This document shows positions 1 through 7,966 of a DNA stretch of 64,000 bases, in pieces. Within the stretch, counting starts at the first letter, position 1. Each line of letters opens with the position of its first letter. The DNA lies in assembly GCF_900116865.1 (NCBI RefSeq), contig NZ_FPCD01000002.1, positions 62,001 through 126,000 on the forward strand. Direction: 5' to 3'. The position numbers and the translations under genes were made by a program. Source of the DNA: Butyrivibrio sp. M55. Lineage in GTDB: Bacteria; Bacillota; Clostridia; Lachnospirales; Lachnospiraceae. Below the pieces are notes generated by a model. It saw only the letters and a list, made by a program, of their open reading frames with translations. It searched no databases and was not told where the DNA came from.

Positions 1-300
1 AGAATGCGCTTATCCGAGTCGGGCGTTGTCATAATCGAAATCTGCATTGATAAGAAGACCGGAAGATGCGTATCGGACTTAAATATCATGTGCAGAGGCT
101 TTCTTGACGATGAGAAATTTAATGAGATCTCAGATGAGTTAAAAGACCTTTCAATGAAGGAAATATCAAGGCTTTTGGGCCAGGGTGTGATAGACGAACG
201 CATCAGTAAAGGCGTTACCTCGGTTGCGGAAAATTTTATTAAATTTAAGTCCGGAAAAACACCAATAGTTATTGCTTTTGTAACAAATCCTGTGCTATAA
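1..300 (+). CDS. Ribonuclease J-like protein, C-terminal fragment
   Basis: The reading frame is open from the first base and stops with TAA at 298-300, so only the last 99 residues are visible and the true start lies outside the window. The segment (LSESGVVIIEICIDKKTG, then a MCRGF motif, then a helical stretch) matches the C-terminal domain of bacterial RNase J proteins, where a similar strand pattern precedes an RGF/RGFV motif. RNase J proteins are metallo-beta-lactamase-fold ribonucleases that mature and degrade RNA. The catalytic domain is not visible, so the assignment rests on the tail alone. Confidence 0.65.
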   Translation, partial: RMRLSESGVVIIEICIDKKTGRCVSDLNIMCRGFLDDEKFNEISDELKDLSMKEISRLLGQGVIDERISKGVTSVAENFIKFKSGKTPIVIAFVTNPVL

Positions 301-423
301 TTTGTATATAAAATAGAATTTGTTACAATATATAGCTGAAAGGCAATGCTTTTATGAAGCGGTTTACGTCGTTTTTCTATAGAAAATCGAGCATTTCGCA
401 TCGTGAAAAGAAATTTATATATG

Positions 424-482
424 TGACAGAATATGAAGAGGGGGCAGACTATGCCTTATTTTTCGTATTCTGTCATTTTTTA
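424..482 (+). terminator. Probable rho-independent terminator
   Basis: An inverted repeat with arms around TGACAGAATA and TATTCTGTCA encloses a loop of about 30 bases and is followed by six T. It lies downstream of the RNase J-like fragment and upstream of the MBOAT gene, so it probably ends the first transcript. The loop is longer than usual. Confidence 0.5.
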
Positions 483-516
483 TTGCAATATTTAATATAA
501 AAAGGCGGAGTTTATA

Positions 517-1968
517 ATGTCCTTTTCTATAAGTACTTTTTTATTTGTTACAATAATTTTCATATTTTTCCACTTGCTGAAAAGAGCCAGAGCATTAATT
601 TTACTCGCGGCAAGTTTGGCGTTCATCTATCACCTTGGCATTAATTCCCTCATGTGGATTGTGTCGGTAACGGCGGTAGTTTACGGCATCGGCATTTTGG
701 AAGACAAGCTCAAAGAAAAAAAGCGTACCAAAGCGCTGAAGATAGTGGCAATAGCGGGCGTTGGGCTGAGTGCGGTACTTCTTTTTACCCTAAAGAATGT
801 CGCAAGATGGGGACAGCGTGACGACGCGCTTATAAAGATCCTGCTGCCTATCGGATTCTCGTACTACATATTCCAGGCAATATCCTACATTGTGGATGTA
901 TATAGGGGTAAGGCCAAGGCGGAAAAGAACCCGGTACATTTTGCGCTTTACATGTGCTATTTTCCGAAGTTCATCAGCGGCCCGATCGAGAGAGCAGATA
1001 ACTTTTTGCATCAGATAAAAGAGCTGCCTAACGTCAAAGTGTTAGAGAACAAGCGCCTGTCGATTTCTTTCACGACCATCCTTTACGGATACTTCATGAA
1101 AGTGGTAGTGGCGGACAGATTTGCTTTTTTTACAACAAGATTATTAAATGACTCTGCAAGATTCGGGGCGGCATGGCTCTTTTTGGGAATGCTCATGTAT
1201 TCAATCCAGATATATTGCGACTTTGCGGGATACAGTGCGGTTGCGATAGGTATGTCCAATCTCTTCGGAGTTGAACTTACCGAGAACTTTCATGCGCCGT
1301 ACCTTTCGAAGAACATAAACGAATTCTGGAGGAGATGGCACATATCGCTTTCAAGATGGCTTCGAGACTATATCTATATACCGCTTGGAGGAAGCAGGAA
1401 GGGAAGCGCGCGCAGGTTCCTTAACACTGCGATCGTATTTATCATATGTGGAATCTGGCATGGAGCAGATGCAAGTTTTCTTGCATGGGGACTGCTTCAC
1501 GGCGTCTATACGATGGCATTTGGAATAATTTCAGGGATAAAGATAAATAAGGCACAAGGAAAAGAATCGACAAAAGAGCCGACATTTATCTCGAATTTAG
1601 TATCCGGAATAATCACATTTTTGCTTGTTTCTTTTGCATGGATTTTTTTCGGAGCGCCTAATATGAGCAGTGCTCTCGGATATGTGGGAAGGATGTTATC
1701 AATGACACCCGGAATTGATTCATTTGCGGCTCAGGCGGCTGATATCGGCGCATCGAGACGAGATATGATAATTCCGATCTATGGCTGCATTGTCTTTGCA
1801 TTTGACCTTTTGATAGCAAGGAAGAATAAGAGAATCGGAAGAGCGATGGACAGCCTTCCGTGTGCACTTCGATATGTTGTTCTGTATGGAATGATCATGG
1901 CGCTTTTGCTGCTTGGAATATATGGACCGGGGTACAATGCGAGCAGCTTTATGTATGTAAGTTTTTAA
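517..1968 (+). CDS. MBOAT family O-acyltransferase (AlgI/DltB-like)
   Basis: A 483-residue multi-pass membrane protein of the MBOAT family, which moves acyl groups (often acetyl) across the membrane onto cell-surface polymers. The visible family hallmarks are FPKFISGPIER at about 149-159, a conserved His in FWRRWHISLSRW (H275) and the catalytic-type His in CGIWHGADASF (H315). Ten or more hydrophobic segments fill the rest. The start follows a GGCGGAG ribosome-binding site. The next gene, 35 bases downstream, is a membrane-anchored SGNH/DltD-like protein. In alginate, cellulose and exopolysaccharide O-acetylation such proteins pair: the MBOAT brings the acyl group across and the SGNH protein transfers it. 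The acceptor polymer cannot be told from sequence. Confidence 0.9.
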   Translation: MSFSISTFLFVTIIFIFFHLLKRARALILLAASLAFIYHLGINSLMWIVSVTAVVYGIGILEDKLKEKKRTKALKIVAIAGVGLSAVLLFTLKNVARWGQRDDALIKILLPIGFSYYIFQAISYIVDVYRGKAKAEKNPVHFALYMCYFPKFISGPIERADNFLHQIKELPNVKVLENKRLSISFTTILYGYFMKVVVADRFAFFTTRLLNDSARFGAAWLFLGMLMYSIQIYCDFAGYSAVAIGMSNLFGVELTENFHAPYLSKNINEFWRRWHISLSRWLRDYIYIPLGGSRKGSARRFLNTAIVFIICGIWHGADASFLAWGLLHGVYTMAFGIISGIKINKAQGKESTKEPTFISNLVSGIITFLLVSFAWIFFGAPNMSSALGYVGRMLSMTPGIDSFAAQAADIGASRRDMIIPIYGCIVFAFDLLIARKNKRIGRAMDSLPCALRYVVLYGMIMALLLLGIYGPGYNASSFMYVSF

Positions 1969-2003
1969 AAAAGTGCGCAGAAAAAATTAGTTGGTGGGAT
2001 TAG

Positions 2004-3017
2004 ATGTTAAAGAGGTTTTATAACAATAGGTTCAGCATAATATTTGCGATCGTCACAATCCTTTCGATATGGTATTGGGACGGTGTTTTGAGTATAAAAA
2101 ACGATGACGGGGTCATGCAAGCGGCGGCCCTTTATTATCAGCCGCGCAACACCGTTGATGTCGTTATGATGGGCTCAAGTCATGTACACTACGCGATAGA
2201 TACGGGCAAGCTCTGGGACGACTATGGGATGGCGGCATACGATTACAGCGCCGCGGAACAGCCACTGTGGATCACATACCATTACCTGAAGGAAGTATGC
2301 AAGACGCAGAAGCCAAAGCTCGTTGTGCTCGATGTGTATTCGCCGGCACTTCAAAAAGACGATTACCAGTATAAGTGGATGCTTCCTAACGCCCTTGGCA
2401 TGCGCTTTTCACTTAATAAAATGCAGATGTTCAAAGTGAGCGTTGAAAAAGAGCATTTCTCCGAATACTTTCCAAGCTTTGCTGTTTACCATGGCAGACT
2501 CCACGGGCTTACCAAGGACGATTTCACATATCCGATCAGGAAGTTCACGTATCTTAGGAACTTCAAAGGTTTTAAGCCAATGACCAAAGTTACGCCGCAG
2601 CCCAGACCGCAGATCACGCAAAAAAGCAGCGGAGGCCTGACCGAAAAGTCCGAGCTCTATCTTCGCAAGATAATCGACTATACCAAACAGAACGGCATCG
2701 AGCTGCATATGATAGTAACTCCGTACGTTATCACTGACGAGCAGGAACTTGTTTTTAACCGGTTAAAAGAAATTGCTCAGGAAAACGGAATCGGATTTAC
2801 CAATGCAAACCATGACTACGATGCCATAGGGCTTGATTTTGAAAAAGACTTCATGGATGAATCACACCTTAATTACTACGGGGCCGAGAAGTTTACAGAA
2901 TATCTCGGAAAAGAGATCACAAGCAGATTTGATCTTCCCGACCACAGAGGCGAGAAGAGATACAAGTCATGGGATGCCAACAGCCGTGAGATAAAAAATA
3001 GCATAAACGCCGGATAA
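2004..3017 (+). CDS. Membrane-anchored SGNH/DltD-like acyltransferase partner
   Basis: 337 residues with one N-terminal membrane anchor (about 11-24) and an extracytoplasmic SGNH-hydrolase-like domain. Block I is MMGSSHVHYAID, with the candidate nucleophile Ser at 58/59. Block V is DESHLNYYGAE, with D285 and H288, giving the Asp-x-x-His pair typical of SGNH enzymes and of DltD/AlgJ/AlgX-type proteins. It lies 35 bases after the MBOAT gene on the same strand, so the two are likely one operon acting in O-acylation of an envelope or secreted polysaccharide. A terminator follows directly. Confidence 0.75.
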   Translation: MLKRFYNNRFSIIFAIVTILSIWYWDGVLSIKNDDGVMQAAALYYQPRNTVDVVMMGSSHVHYAIDTGKLWDDYGMAAYDYSAAEQPLWITYHYLKEVCKTQKPKLVVLDVYSPALQKDDYQYKWMLPNALGMRFSLNKMQMFKVSVEKEHFSEYFPSFAVYHGRLHGLTKDDFTYPIRKFTYLRNFKGFKPMTKVTPQPRPQITQKSSGGLTEKSELYLRKIIDYTKQNGIELHMIVTPYVITDEQELVFNRLKEIAQENGIGFTNANHDYDAIGLDFEKDFMDESHLNYYGAEKFTEYLGKEITSRFDLPDHRGEKRYKSWDANSREIKNSINAG

Positions 3018-3022
3018 ATAGG

Positions 3023-3059
3023 GATCTTGTTTCAGTAAATCTGAGACAAGATTCTTTTT
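3023..3059 (+). terminator. Rho-independent terminator after the O-acylation pair
   Basis: GATCTTGTTTCAG and CTGAGACAAGAT form a stem of about 12 pairs with a TAAAT loop and a T-run at 3055-3059. The T-run almost touches the promoter of the PadR array. Confidence 0.8.
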
Positions 3060-3061
3060 GC

Positions 3062-3090
3062 TTGACATATATCGGCGACCGATATAGTAT
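3062..3090 (+). promoter_or_regulatory. Promoter of the PadR-HAAS-SEDS array with palindromic operator
   Basis: A consensus -35 TTGACA lies at 3062-3067. A -10-like TATAGT (3083-3088) or TAGTAT (3085-3090) follows, giving a 15 or 17 bp spacer. A perfect 8-bp inverted repeat (TATATCGG, CGA, CCGATATA; 3068-3086) fills the spacer, placing a dimeric repressor between the RNA polymerase contacts. Three further CGATATA half-sites lie downstream at 3100, 3117 and 3132, the last running into the ribosome-binding site. The first gene encodes a PadR repressor, so autoregulation is the obvious inference. Confidence 0.65.
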
Positions 3091-3149
3091 GTAGATGAAC
3101 GATATATATAGACTTACGATATATAGATGTACGATATAAGGAGGTCAAT

Positions 3150-3479
3150 ATGGCTGTGGACAAGTCCCTTCTGGCAGGTAGTAGCACAATGTTGGTGCTA
3201 AAACTACTCTCAGAAAAAGATATGTACGGATATGAAATGATAGACACTTTAAGAAAAAAATCCCAGAACGTCTTTGAGTTTAAGGCGGGTACTCTTTACC
3301 CCCTTCTCCATGGACTTGAGGAGAAAGGAATGCTCAGAGTTTACGAGCAGGAATACCTTGGTAAGACAAGAAAGTATTACAGCATTACCAAGGAAGGAAG
3401 AAAACTCTTAAAGAGTAAGACAGAGGAGTGGAAGGAATACTCCGGCGCAATTGTAAGCGTATTGGCTTACGGTGTTTAA
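3150..3479 (+). CDS. PadR family transcriptional regulator (copy 1)
   Basis: A 109-residue small PadR-type winged-helix repressor. The N-terminal helix-turn-helix (about 12-60) carries LLSEKDMYGYEMIDTL and the wing motif GTLYPLLHGLEEKG. A short C-terminal helix serves dimerisation. The start follows AAGGAGG with ideal spacing and overlaps a CGATATA half-site, so repressor binding could also mask the mRNA start region in DNA. It is the first gene of the array and very similar to copies 3, 4 and 5. By analogy with other PadR-HAAS pairs, the adjacent HAAS-domain membrane proteins probably modulate its DNA binding. This partnership is inferred from gene context. Confidence 0.93.
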   Translation: MAVDKSLLAGSSTMLVLKLLSEKDMYGYEMIDTLRKKSQNVFEFKAGTLYPLLHGLEEKGMLRVYEQEYLGKTRKYYSITKEGRKLLKSKTEEWKEYSGAIVSVLAYGV

Positions 3480-3527
3480 GATATAGAAAAAGAGATGTAC
3501 TAAGAATATTAAGGAGGAGCGAGAATT

Positions 3528-3830
3528 ATGTCAGCATTAATTTCGATAATGGTGTTTGGCAATAGCATAGGTTTGTATCACATGTTCTTGGTAGCTATTT
3601 TGTTGGTGTGGTTATGTGTGTTTTTCATTACGGGCGATGGTTACGATATGAGAGGCGACGTTCTTGCGAGCATCGCAGAAAACAGTAATGATAAACACGA
3701 CAGAAAAGAAGAGAATATTATAGAGAGTAAGACAGAGAAATGCATCGGCTGTAAAGATGTTATTTCAGGGAAAAAACAGGAAACGGAACACGAAAGTGAT
3801 AGGGAAAAGGTAGAGAAAAGAGCAGTCTGA
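3528..3830 (+). CDS. Small single-pass membrane protein of unknown function
   Basis: A 100-residue protein with a good AAGGAGG site 10 bases upstream. An N-terminal hydrophobic region (about 3-35) is followed by a highly charged, lysine/glutamate-rich cytoplasmic-type tail containing a single CIGC (Cys-x-x-Cys) motif near residue 70. It ends one base before the first HAAS-SEDS gene, so it is translationally linked to it. Only this first cassette has such a gene; the other cassettes go straight from PadR to HAAS-SEDS. I recognise no family. Possible roles are a regulator of the array or an accessory subunit, but nothing in the sequence decides this. Confidence 0.65.
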   Translation: MSALISIMVFGNSIGLYHMFLVAILLVWLCVFFITGDGYDMRGDVLASIAENSNDKHDRKEENIIESKTEKCIGCKDVISGKKQETEHESDREKVEKRAV

Positions 3831-3831
3831 T

Positions 3832-5259
3832 ATGGAAGAGTATATTAAGAAGTTACTTGAGCAAGTGAGATTTCAAAAAGCTCACAAGGCAATCGGTGAT
3901 GAACTTAGAACACATATTGAAGACCAGATAGAAACAAATATTTCGGAAGGAATGGACAGAGAGACAGCGGAGAAAATAGCTGTTGAAGACATGGGAGACC
4001 CGGTTGAAACGGGAATAGCGCTTGATAAAGTGCACAGACCGCAAGTTGCGTGGGGAGTCATAGTTGCAGCAATAGGTGTAGGACTTTTCGGAGCAATAAT
4101 TCATTTCTTATTGGGAAAATTGCCATCGTCGTCCGACTACGGAATTAACATAATCGGAAATATTACTTTAGATAATGCCGGTTACTACTTATACAACGTC
4201 GTATGCGGAATTGTCATAATGCTGGGGATGTATCTTATAGACTATACGATGGTTGCAAAGTATTCCAAGGTAGTAGCGGCGTTATTGTTGATTTCCTACA
4301 CAATAAAGAACTTTGCATTTTATAAAAGAATTGAGAATTTTGATCCGGAATATGGGACTGAGATTCCAAGTGTGTACCAATCTATAGAGAGCTTCTTTAG
4401 CTGGTCGGGGCCTTGTATTTTTTTACTTGTTCCGCTTTTTGCCGGAATACTCTATAAGTACAAGGGACAGAAATATAAAGGCCTGATAAAATCGCTTATC
4501 TGGATAGTAGTTAGCGGCTTGGTTGCAACGGGAATAAACAATCAGGAATTCCGTGCGCTTGTAATTGTGATCTGCTTACTTGTTGAGCTTACCATCGCAA
4601 TAGAAAAAGAATGGATAAAAGTTCCCAAGGTACAGTCAGTTACGGCGATATGGTCATTTTTTACGGTGGTTCCGATAGTGTTGATCAGATTCATGTATGA
4701 CAACAAGATTTTAAGTTTGAGCAAAATGAATCTTGTCAGATCACTCTTTGGCCCCGCTACTTCCAAAAGCAAAGTAAAAGAATTATTGAGTGGAGTAAAG
4801 ACTTTTGGAAGCGGCTCTGTAAGCTATATGGGCGGAAAGATCACCGTATCGACATTGGATCTTATCAGTTCGCGAATCAGCAGTGGAAAATGCTATATGA
4901 TAACCAAAGTCGCTGCAGTTTTTGGAGGCGCTTTGGCATTTGCAATTATCACTGTTGTTGCGGCTTTGATCATTTTTGGATTTGTCAGTACAGCAAAGAC
5001 AAAGAACCAACTTGGAATGGTAATGGGAAGCGGATGTATGTTATGGCTTGCAATAAATGCAATTCTAAATATGTTTATAAGTTTTGGAATGTTGCCGACG
5101 TATCAGTACACATCTTTTTTCCCATTCATATCAAACCACAAGGTGGTCGCATCATATGCGGTGCTTGGAATAATACTTAGCATATACAAATATAAAGATG
5201 CTTACCCGCAGCATATCGACATAACAATTCGAACCAAGTCAAAAAATCTCGAATCGTGA
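3832..5259 (+). CDS. HAAS/permease-prefix protein with degenerate SEDS membrane domain (copy 1)
   Basis: 475 residues. Residues 1-82 are an all-helical HAAS/permease-prefix domain (MEEYIKKLLEQV, HIEDQIE, EDMGDPVE, LDKVHRPQ). About ten membrane helices follow. The C-terminal part resembles FtsW/RodA/SpoVE: FGSGSVSYMGG as in the SEDS FGxG loop, ITKVAAVFGG as in the loop-to-helix turn, then an NMFISFGMLP and FFPFIS stretch (about 429-434) matching the SEDS NxGxxxGLLP and LPFxS motifs. The catalytic-loop Asp of SEDS polymerases aligns with Cys354, and the QPDLGTA motif is missing, so glycosyltransferase activity is unlikely. It starts one base after the preceding stop. A role as a membrane sensor acting on PadR is inferred. 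Confidence 0.8.
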   Translation: MEEYIKKLLEQVRFQKAHKAIGDELRTHIEDQIETNISEGMDRETAEKIAVEDMGDPVETGIALDKVHRPQVAWGVIVAAIGVGLFGAIIHFLLGKLPSSSDYGINIIGNITLDNAGYYLYNVVCGIVIMLGMYLIDYTMVAKYSKVVAALLLISYTIKNFAFYKRIENFDPEYGTEIPSVYQSIESFFSWSGPCIFLLVPLFAGILYKYKGQKYKGLIKSLIWIVVSGLVATGINNQEFRALVIVICLLVELTIAIEKEWIKVPKVQSVTAIWSFFTVVPIVLIRFMYDNKILSLSKMNLVRSLFGPATSKSKVKELLSGVKTFGSGSVSYMGGKITVSTLDLISSRISSGKCYMITKVAAVFGGALAFAIITVVAALIIFGFVSTAKTKNQLGMVMGSGCMLWLAINAILNMFISFGMLPTYQYTSFFPFISNHKVVASYAVLGIILSIYKYKDAYPQHIDITIRTKSKNLES

Positions 5260-5323
5260 AATATAAGACAGAATATTTAAGGCACAATGACAAATGGCAC
5301 GATACAAGGAGGATAAAAAAATA

Positions 5324-5602
5324 ATGGCTGAAGAAAAATCTCATTTAACTGATAACAACGAATCGTTGGTACTTAAATTACTTTCGGAAAAAGACATGTA
5401 TGGATATGAGATGATACGAACTCTAAGAAAGAGATCGGAGAACGTTTTTGAAAAGAAAGCCGGAATGCTTTATCCTTTACTTCATGGACTTGAGGGCGAC
5501 GGAACGCTCAACTCATACGAGCAATACTGCCGCGGGAAGATGAGAAAGTATTATAGCATCGCTAAAGAGCAAAAAGGGGAAGAAGATTTAGATACACAGT
5601 AG
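5324..5602 (+). pseudogene. PadR family regulator (copy 2), C-terminally degraded
   Basis: The start is set at 5324, where MAEEKSHLTDNNESLVLKLL aligns with the MAVDKSLL start of the other copies and AAGGAGG lies 11 bases upstream. An earlier in-frame ATG at 5294 precedes that site and is unlikely. The winged-helix part is intact up to YYSIAKE (93 residues total). The final helix, which is KEGRKLLKSKTEEW and onward in the other copies, is replaced by an unrelated short tail, consistent with a small indel and frameshift. It may still bind DNA but probably cannot dimerise normally. The gene beside it is also collapsed. Confidence 0.7.
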
Positions 5603-5621
5603 TACAGAGGTTTTTTTATAA

Positions 5622-6071
5622 ATGGAAGAGTATATAAAGAAGTTACTTGAGCAGGTGCGTTTTGAGAAAGCGCACAAGGCTATTGGGGATGAGATCAGAT
5701 CACATATAGAAGATCAGATAGAAGCTAATGTTTTGGACGGAATGGACGAAGAGACTGCGGAGAAAACTGCGGTTGCAGATATGGGAGATCCTGTTGAAGC
5801 AGGCGCGCAGCTTGATAAGGTTCACAGACCTCAGATGGCATGGGGCGTTGTGATCATAGCTCTTTTTGTTGCAATCATGGGAACGGGAATTATCGATGAT
5901 CAAGGCGGTGGGGCATTTTTGCCGTTTGTTTCAAATGACAAGTTGGTTGAGTCATATGCACTACTTGGAATATTACTCAGCATTTATAAGTATAAAAACG
6001 CTTATCCACAGCATGTAGATATAATACTTAGATTTGATTTTAATAAATTGGGGTTAAAAAAGCTAAAGTAG
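5622..6071 (+). CDS. HAAS-SEDS protein with large in-frame internal deletion
   Basis: 149 residues. Residues 1-82 are a complete HAAS domain nearly identical to its paralogues, followed by the first membrane helix (MAWGVVIIALFVAIMG). The sequence then jumps to the end of the SEDS-like body (FLPFVSNDKLVESYALLG, then the YKYKNAYPQHVDI tail). About 310-320 residues present in the other copies are missing, yet the frame is kept. The product would be a HAAS domain on a two-helix anchor without the sensor-like body. It follows the degraded PadR copy, so this cassette looks like a decayed member, though a functional short form cannot be excluded. Confidence 0.75.
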   Translation: MEEYIKKLLEQVRFEKAHKAIGDEIRSHIEDQIEANVLDGMDEETAEKTAVADMGDPVEAGAQLDKVHRPQMAWGVVIIALFVAIMGTGIIDDQGGGAFLPFVSNDKLVESYALLGILLSIYKYKNAYPQHVDIILRFDFNKLGLKKLK

Positions 6072-6123
6072 CGAGAATGTATATTTCGTCACGGCAGCAA
6101 GTGTTTAGGCTAAGGAGGATTGT

Positions 6124-7512
6124 ATGGAAGAATACATCAAAATATTACTTGAGCAGGTGCGTTTTAAAAAAGCGCACAAGGCTATCGGGGATGAAATAAG
6201 AGCACATATAGAAGATCAGGCGGAAGAGAATATTTCCGAGGGAATGGATAAAGAGACAGCGGAAAAAAGAGCTGTCGAAGATATGGGTGATCCTGTTGAG
6301 GCGGGAATTGCACTTGATAAGGTTCACAGACCGCAGGTTGCATGGGGAGTGATAGTTGTTGCAATTATCGTGGGTATTCTGGGAATAATAATTAAGTTCT
6401 TTTTGAGCAAAATACCATCATCATCGTATAGTGTAAGGGCTCTTTACATACTGGGTAAATTTATGATAGGTGTAGATGATATCGGTTATTACATATACGA
6501 CGTTGTCTGCGGTATCACTGTAATGCTGATAATGTATCTTGTAGATTATACGACGGTTGCAAGGTATTCCAAGATAATAGCGGCTATACTACTTTTTTCT
6601 TACACGATAAATAAAAAAATAGATAGTCTGGAAGCAAGCGGTTATGTAATTCCAAACGTATTATACAGCTTCTTTAGCCGGTCGGAGACACTGGTTCTAC
6701 TACTCGTCCCTCTTTTTGCAGGAATAATCTACAAGTACAGGGGACAGAAATATAAGGGACTTATAAAATCACTTATCTGGATAATGGCTATAGGTCTGGT
6801 TACAATTGGAGAATATCAGCAATTTCGTGCGGCGGTAATTGTGATCTGCTTACTGGCGGAGCTTACTATAGCAATACATAAAGAATGGATAAAGGTTCCT
6901 AAAACAATAACCATTGTGTCTATATGGTCTTTATTTGCGATAATACCCATGTTCGTAATAAGGTTCATGTATAACATCACCTTTTCTGCCGATTCCCAAA
7001 ATAAGGCAAAAGAAATTATGAGTGGTGTAAAGGCTTTTGGTAGCGGAACTGTGAGTTATGTCGGAGGAAATTTGGCCGTATCCACAAGTTCGCTTGTAAG
7101 TTCAGGAGTTTTTTCCCAGTTTACTAATCGGGAAAGCTATGAGATCACTAAGATTGCAGCAGTTCTTGGAGGTGTAGTGACAGTTGTTGTTATTGCCGCT
7201 GTAGTGGCTTTGATTGTTTTGGGATTTGTGGCAACTGCAAGGACAAAGAATCAGTTGGGAGCTGTAATGGGAAGTGGTTGCATGATGTGGCTTATTATAA
7301 ATGCGATTTTTAATATAGGTGTCGGTACGGGATTATTGCCTTCGTTTTATCACACATCTTTTTTCCCGTTTATATCGGAGCACAAGGTAATCGAATCTTA
7401 TGCTTTTCTTGGAATAATACTTAGCGTATACAAATACAAAGATGCTTACCCACAGCACATAGATATAAAATTTCGCAGTAAGTTAAGAAAATTCGAATCA
7501 GGAAATACATGA
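6124..7512 (+). CDS. HAAS/permease-prefix protein with degenerate SEDS membrane domain (copy 2)
   Basis: 462 residues, with an excellent AAGGAGG site 7 bases before the ATG. The HAAS domain (1-82) shares almost every residue with the other copies. The membrane body shows FGSGTVSYVGG, ITKIAAVLGG, a NIGVGTGLLP stretch and FFPFIS, as in SEDS proteins. The SEDS catalytic Asp position aligns with Ser338 and no QPDLGTA motif is present. The upstream 60 bases and about the first 200 bases of this gene are nearly identical to those before and in the gene at 7967, indicating recent duplication. No PadR gene lies directly upstream, so it shares regulators with its neighbours. Confidence 0.8.
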   Translation: MEEYIKILLEQVRFKKAHKAIGDEIRAHIEDQAEENISEGMDKETAEKRAVEDMGDPVEAGIALDKVHRPQVAWGVIVVAIIVGILGIIIKFFLSKIPSSSYSVRALYILGKFMIGVDDIGYYIYDVVCGITVMLIMYLVDYTTVARYSKIIAAILLFSYTINKKIDSLEASGYVIPNVLYSFFSRSETLVLLLVPLFAGIIYKYRGQKYKGLIKSLIWIMAIGLVTIGEYQQFRAAVIVICLLAELTIAIHKEWIKVPKTITIVSIWSLFAIIPMFVIRFMYNITFSADSQNKAKEIMSGVKAFGSGTVSYVGGNLAVSTSSLVSSGVFSQFTNRESYEITKIAAVLGGVVTVVVIAAVVALIVLGFVATARTKNQLGAVMGSGCMMWLIINAIFNIGVGTGLLPSFYHTSFFPFISEHKVIESYAFLGIILSVYKYKDAYPQHIDIKFRSKLRKFESGNT

Positions 7513-7566
7513 CAGAATATTTAAGGCACAATGACAGATGGAACGATATAAGGAGGGTAAAAAGAA

Positions 7567-7896
7567 ATGGCTGTAGATAAATCTCTTTTAACAGGTAGCA
7601 GTACAATGTTGGTTTTAAAGTTACTTTCGGAAAAAGATATGTATGGATATGAGATGATAGACACCTTGAGGAAGAAGTCGCAGAACGTCTTCGAGTTTAA
7701 AGCGGGTACACTGTATCCTCTTTTACATGGGCTTGAGGAAAAGGGGATGCTCAGGGCCTATGAGCAGGAATACCTTGGCAAGACCAGAAAATATTACAGC
7801 ATAACAAAAGAGGGACGAAAGCTCTTAAAGAGTAAGACTGAGGAGTGGAAGGAATATTCGGGCGCTATCGTGAGCGTGCTGGCATACGGTGTATGA
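7567..7896 (+). CDS. PadR family transcriptional regulator (copy 3)
   Basis: A 109-residue small PadR repressor differing from copy 1 at only a few residues. The start is preceded by a CGATATAAGGAGGG block, the same half-site and ribosome-binding-site arrangement as copy 1. The 55 bases upstream (GACAGAATATTTAAGGCACA and beyond) are repeated almost exactly before copy 2 at about 5267, so the intergenic block duplicated with the gene. It lies between two HAAS-SEDS genes on the same strand. Confidence 0.93.
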   Translation: MAVDKSLLTGSSTMLVLKLLSEKDMYGYEMIDTLRKKSQNVFEFKAGTLYPLLHGLEEKGMLRAYEQEYLGKTRKYYSITKEGRKLLKSKTEEWKEYSGAIVSVLAYGV

Positions 7897-7966
7897 CAGA
7901 AGAAGCTAAAGTAACGTGAATGTATATTTCGTCACGGCAGCAAGTGGTTAGGCTAGGGAGGATTGT

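Noticed and set aside
354..500. A 48-codon ORF in the first intergenic region
   Set aside because: Poorly spaced ribosome-binding site, no homology seen, and it runs through the terminator-like hairpin.
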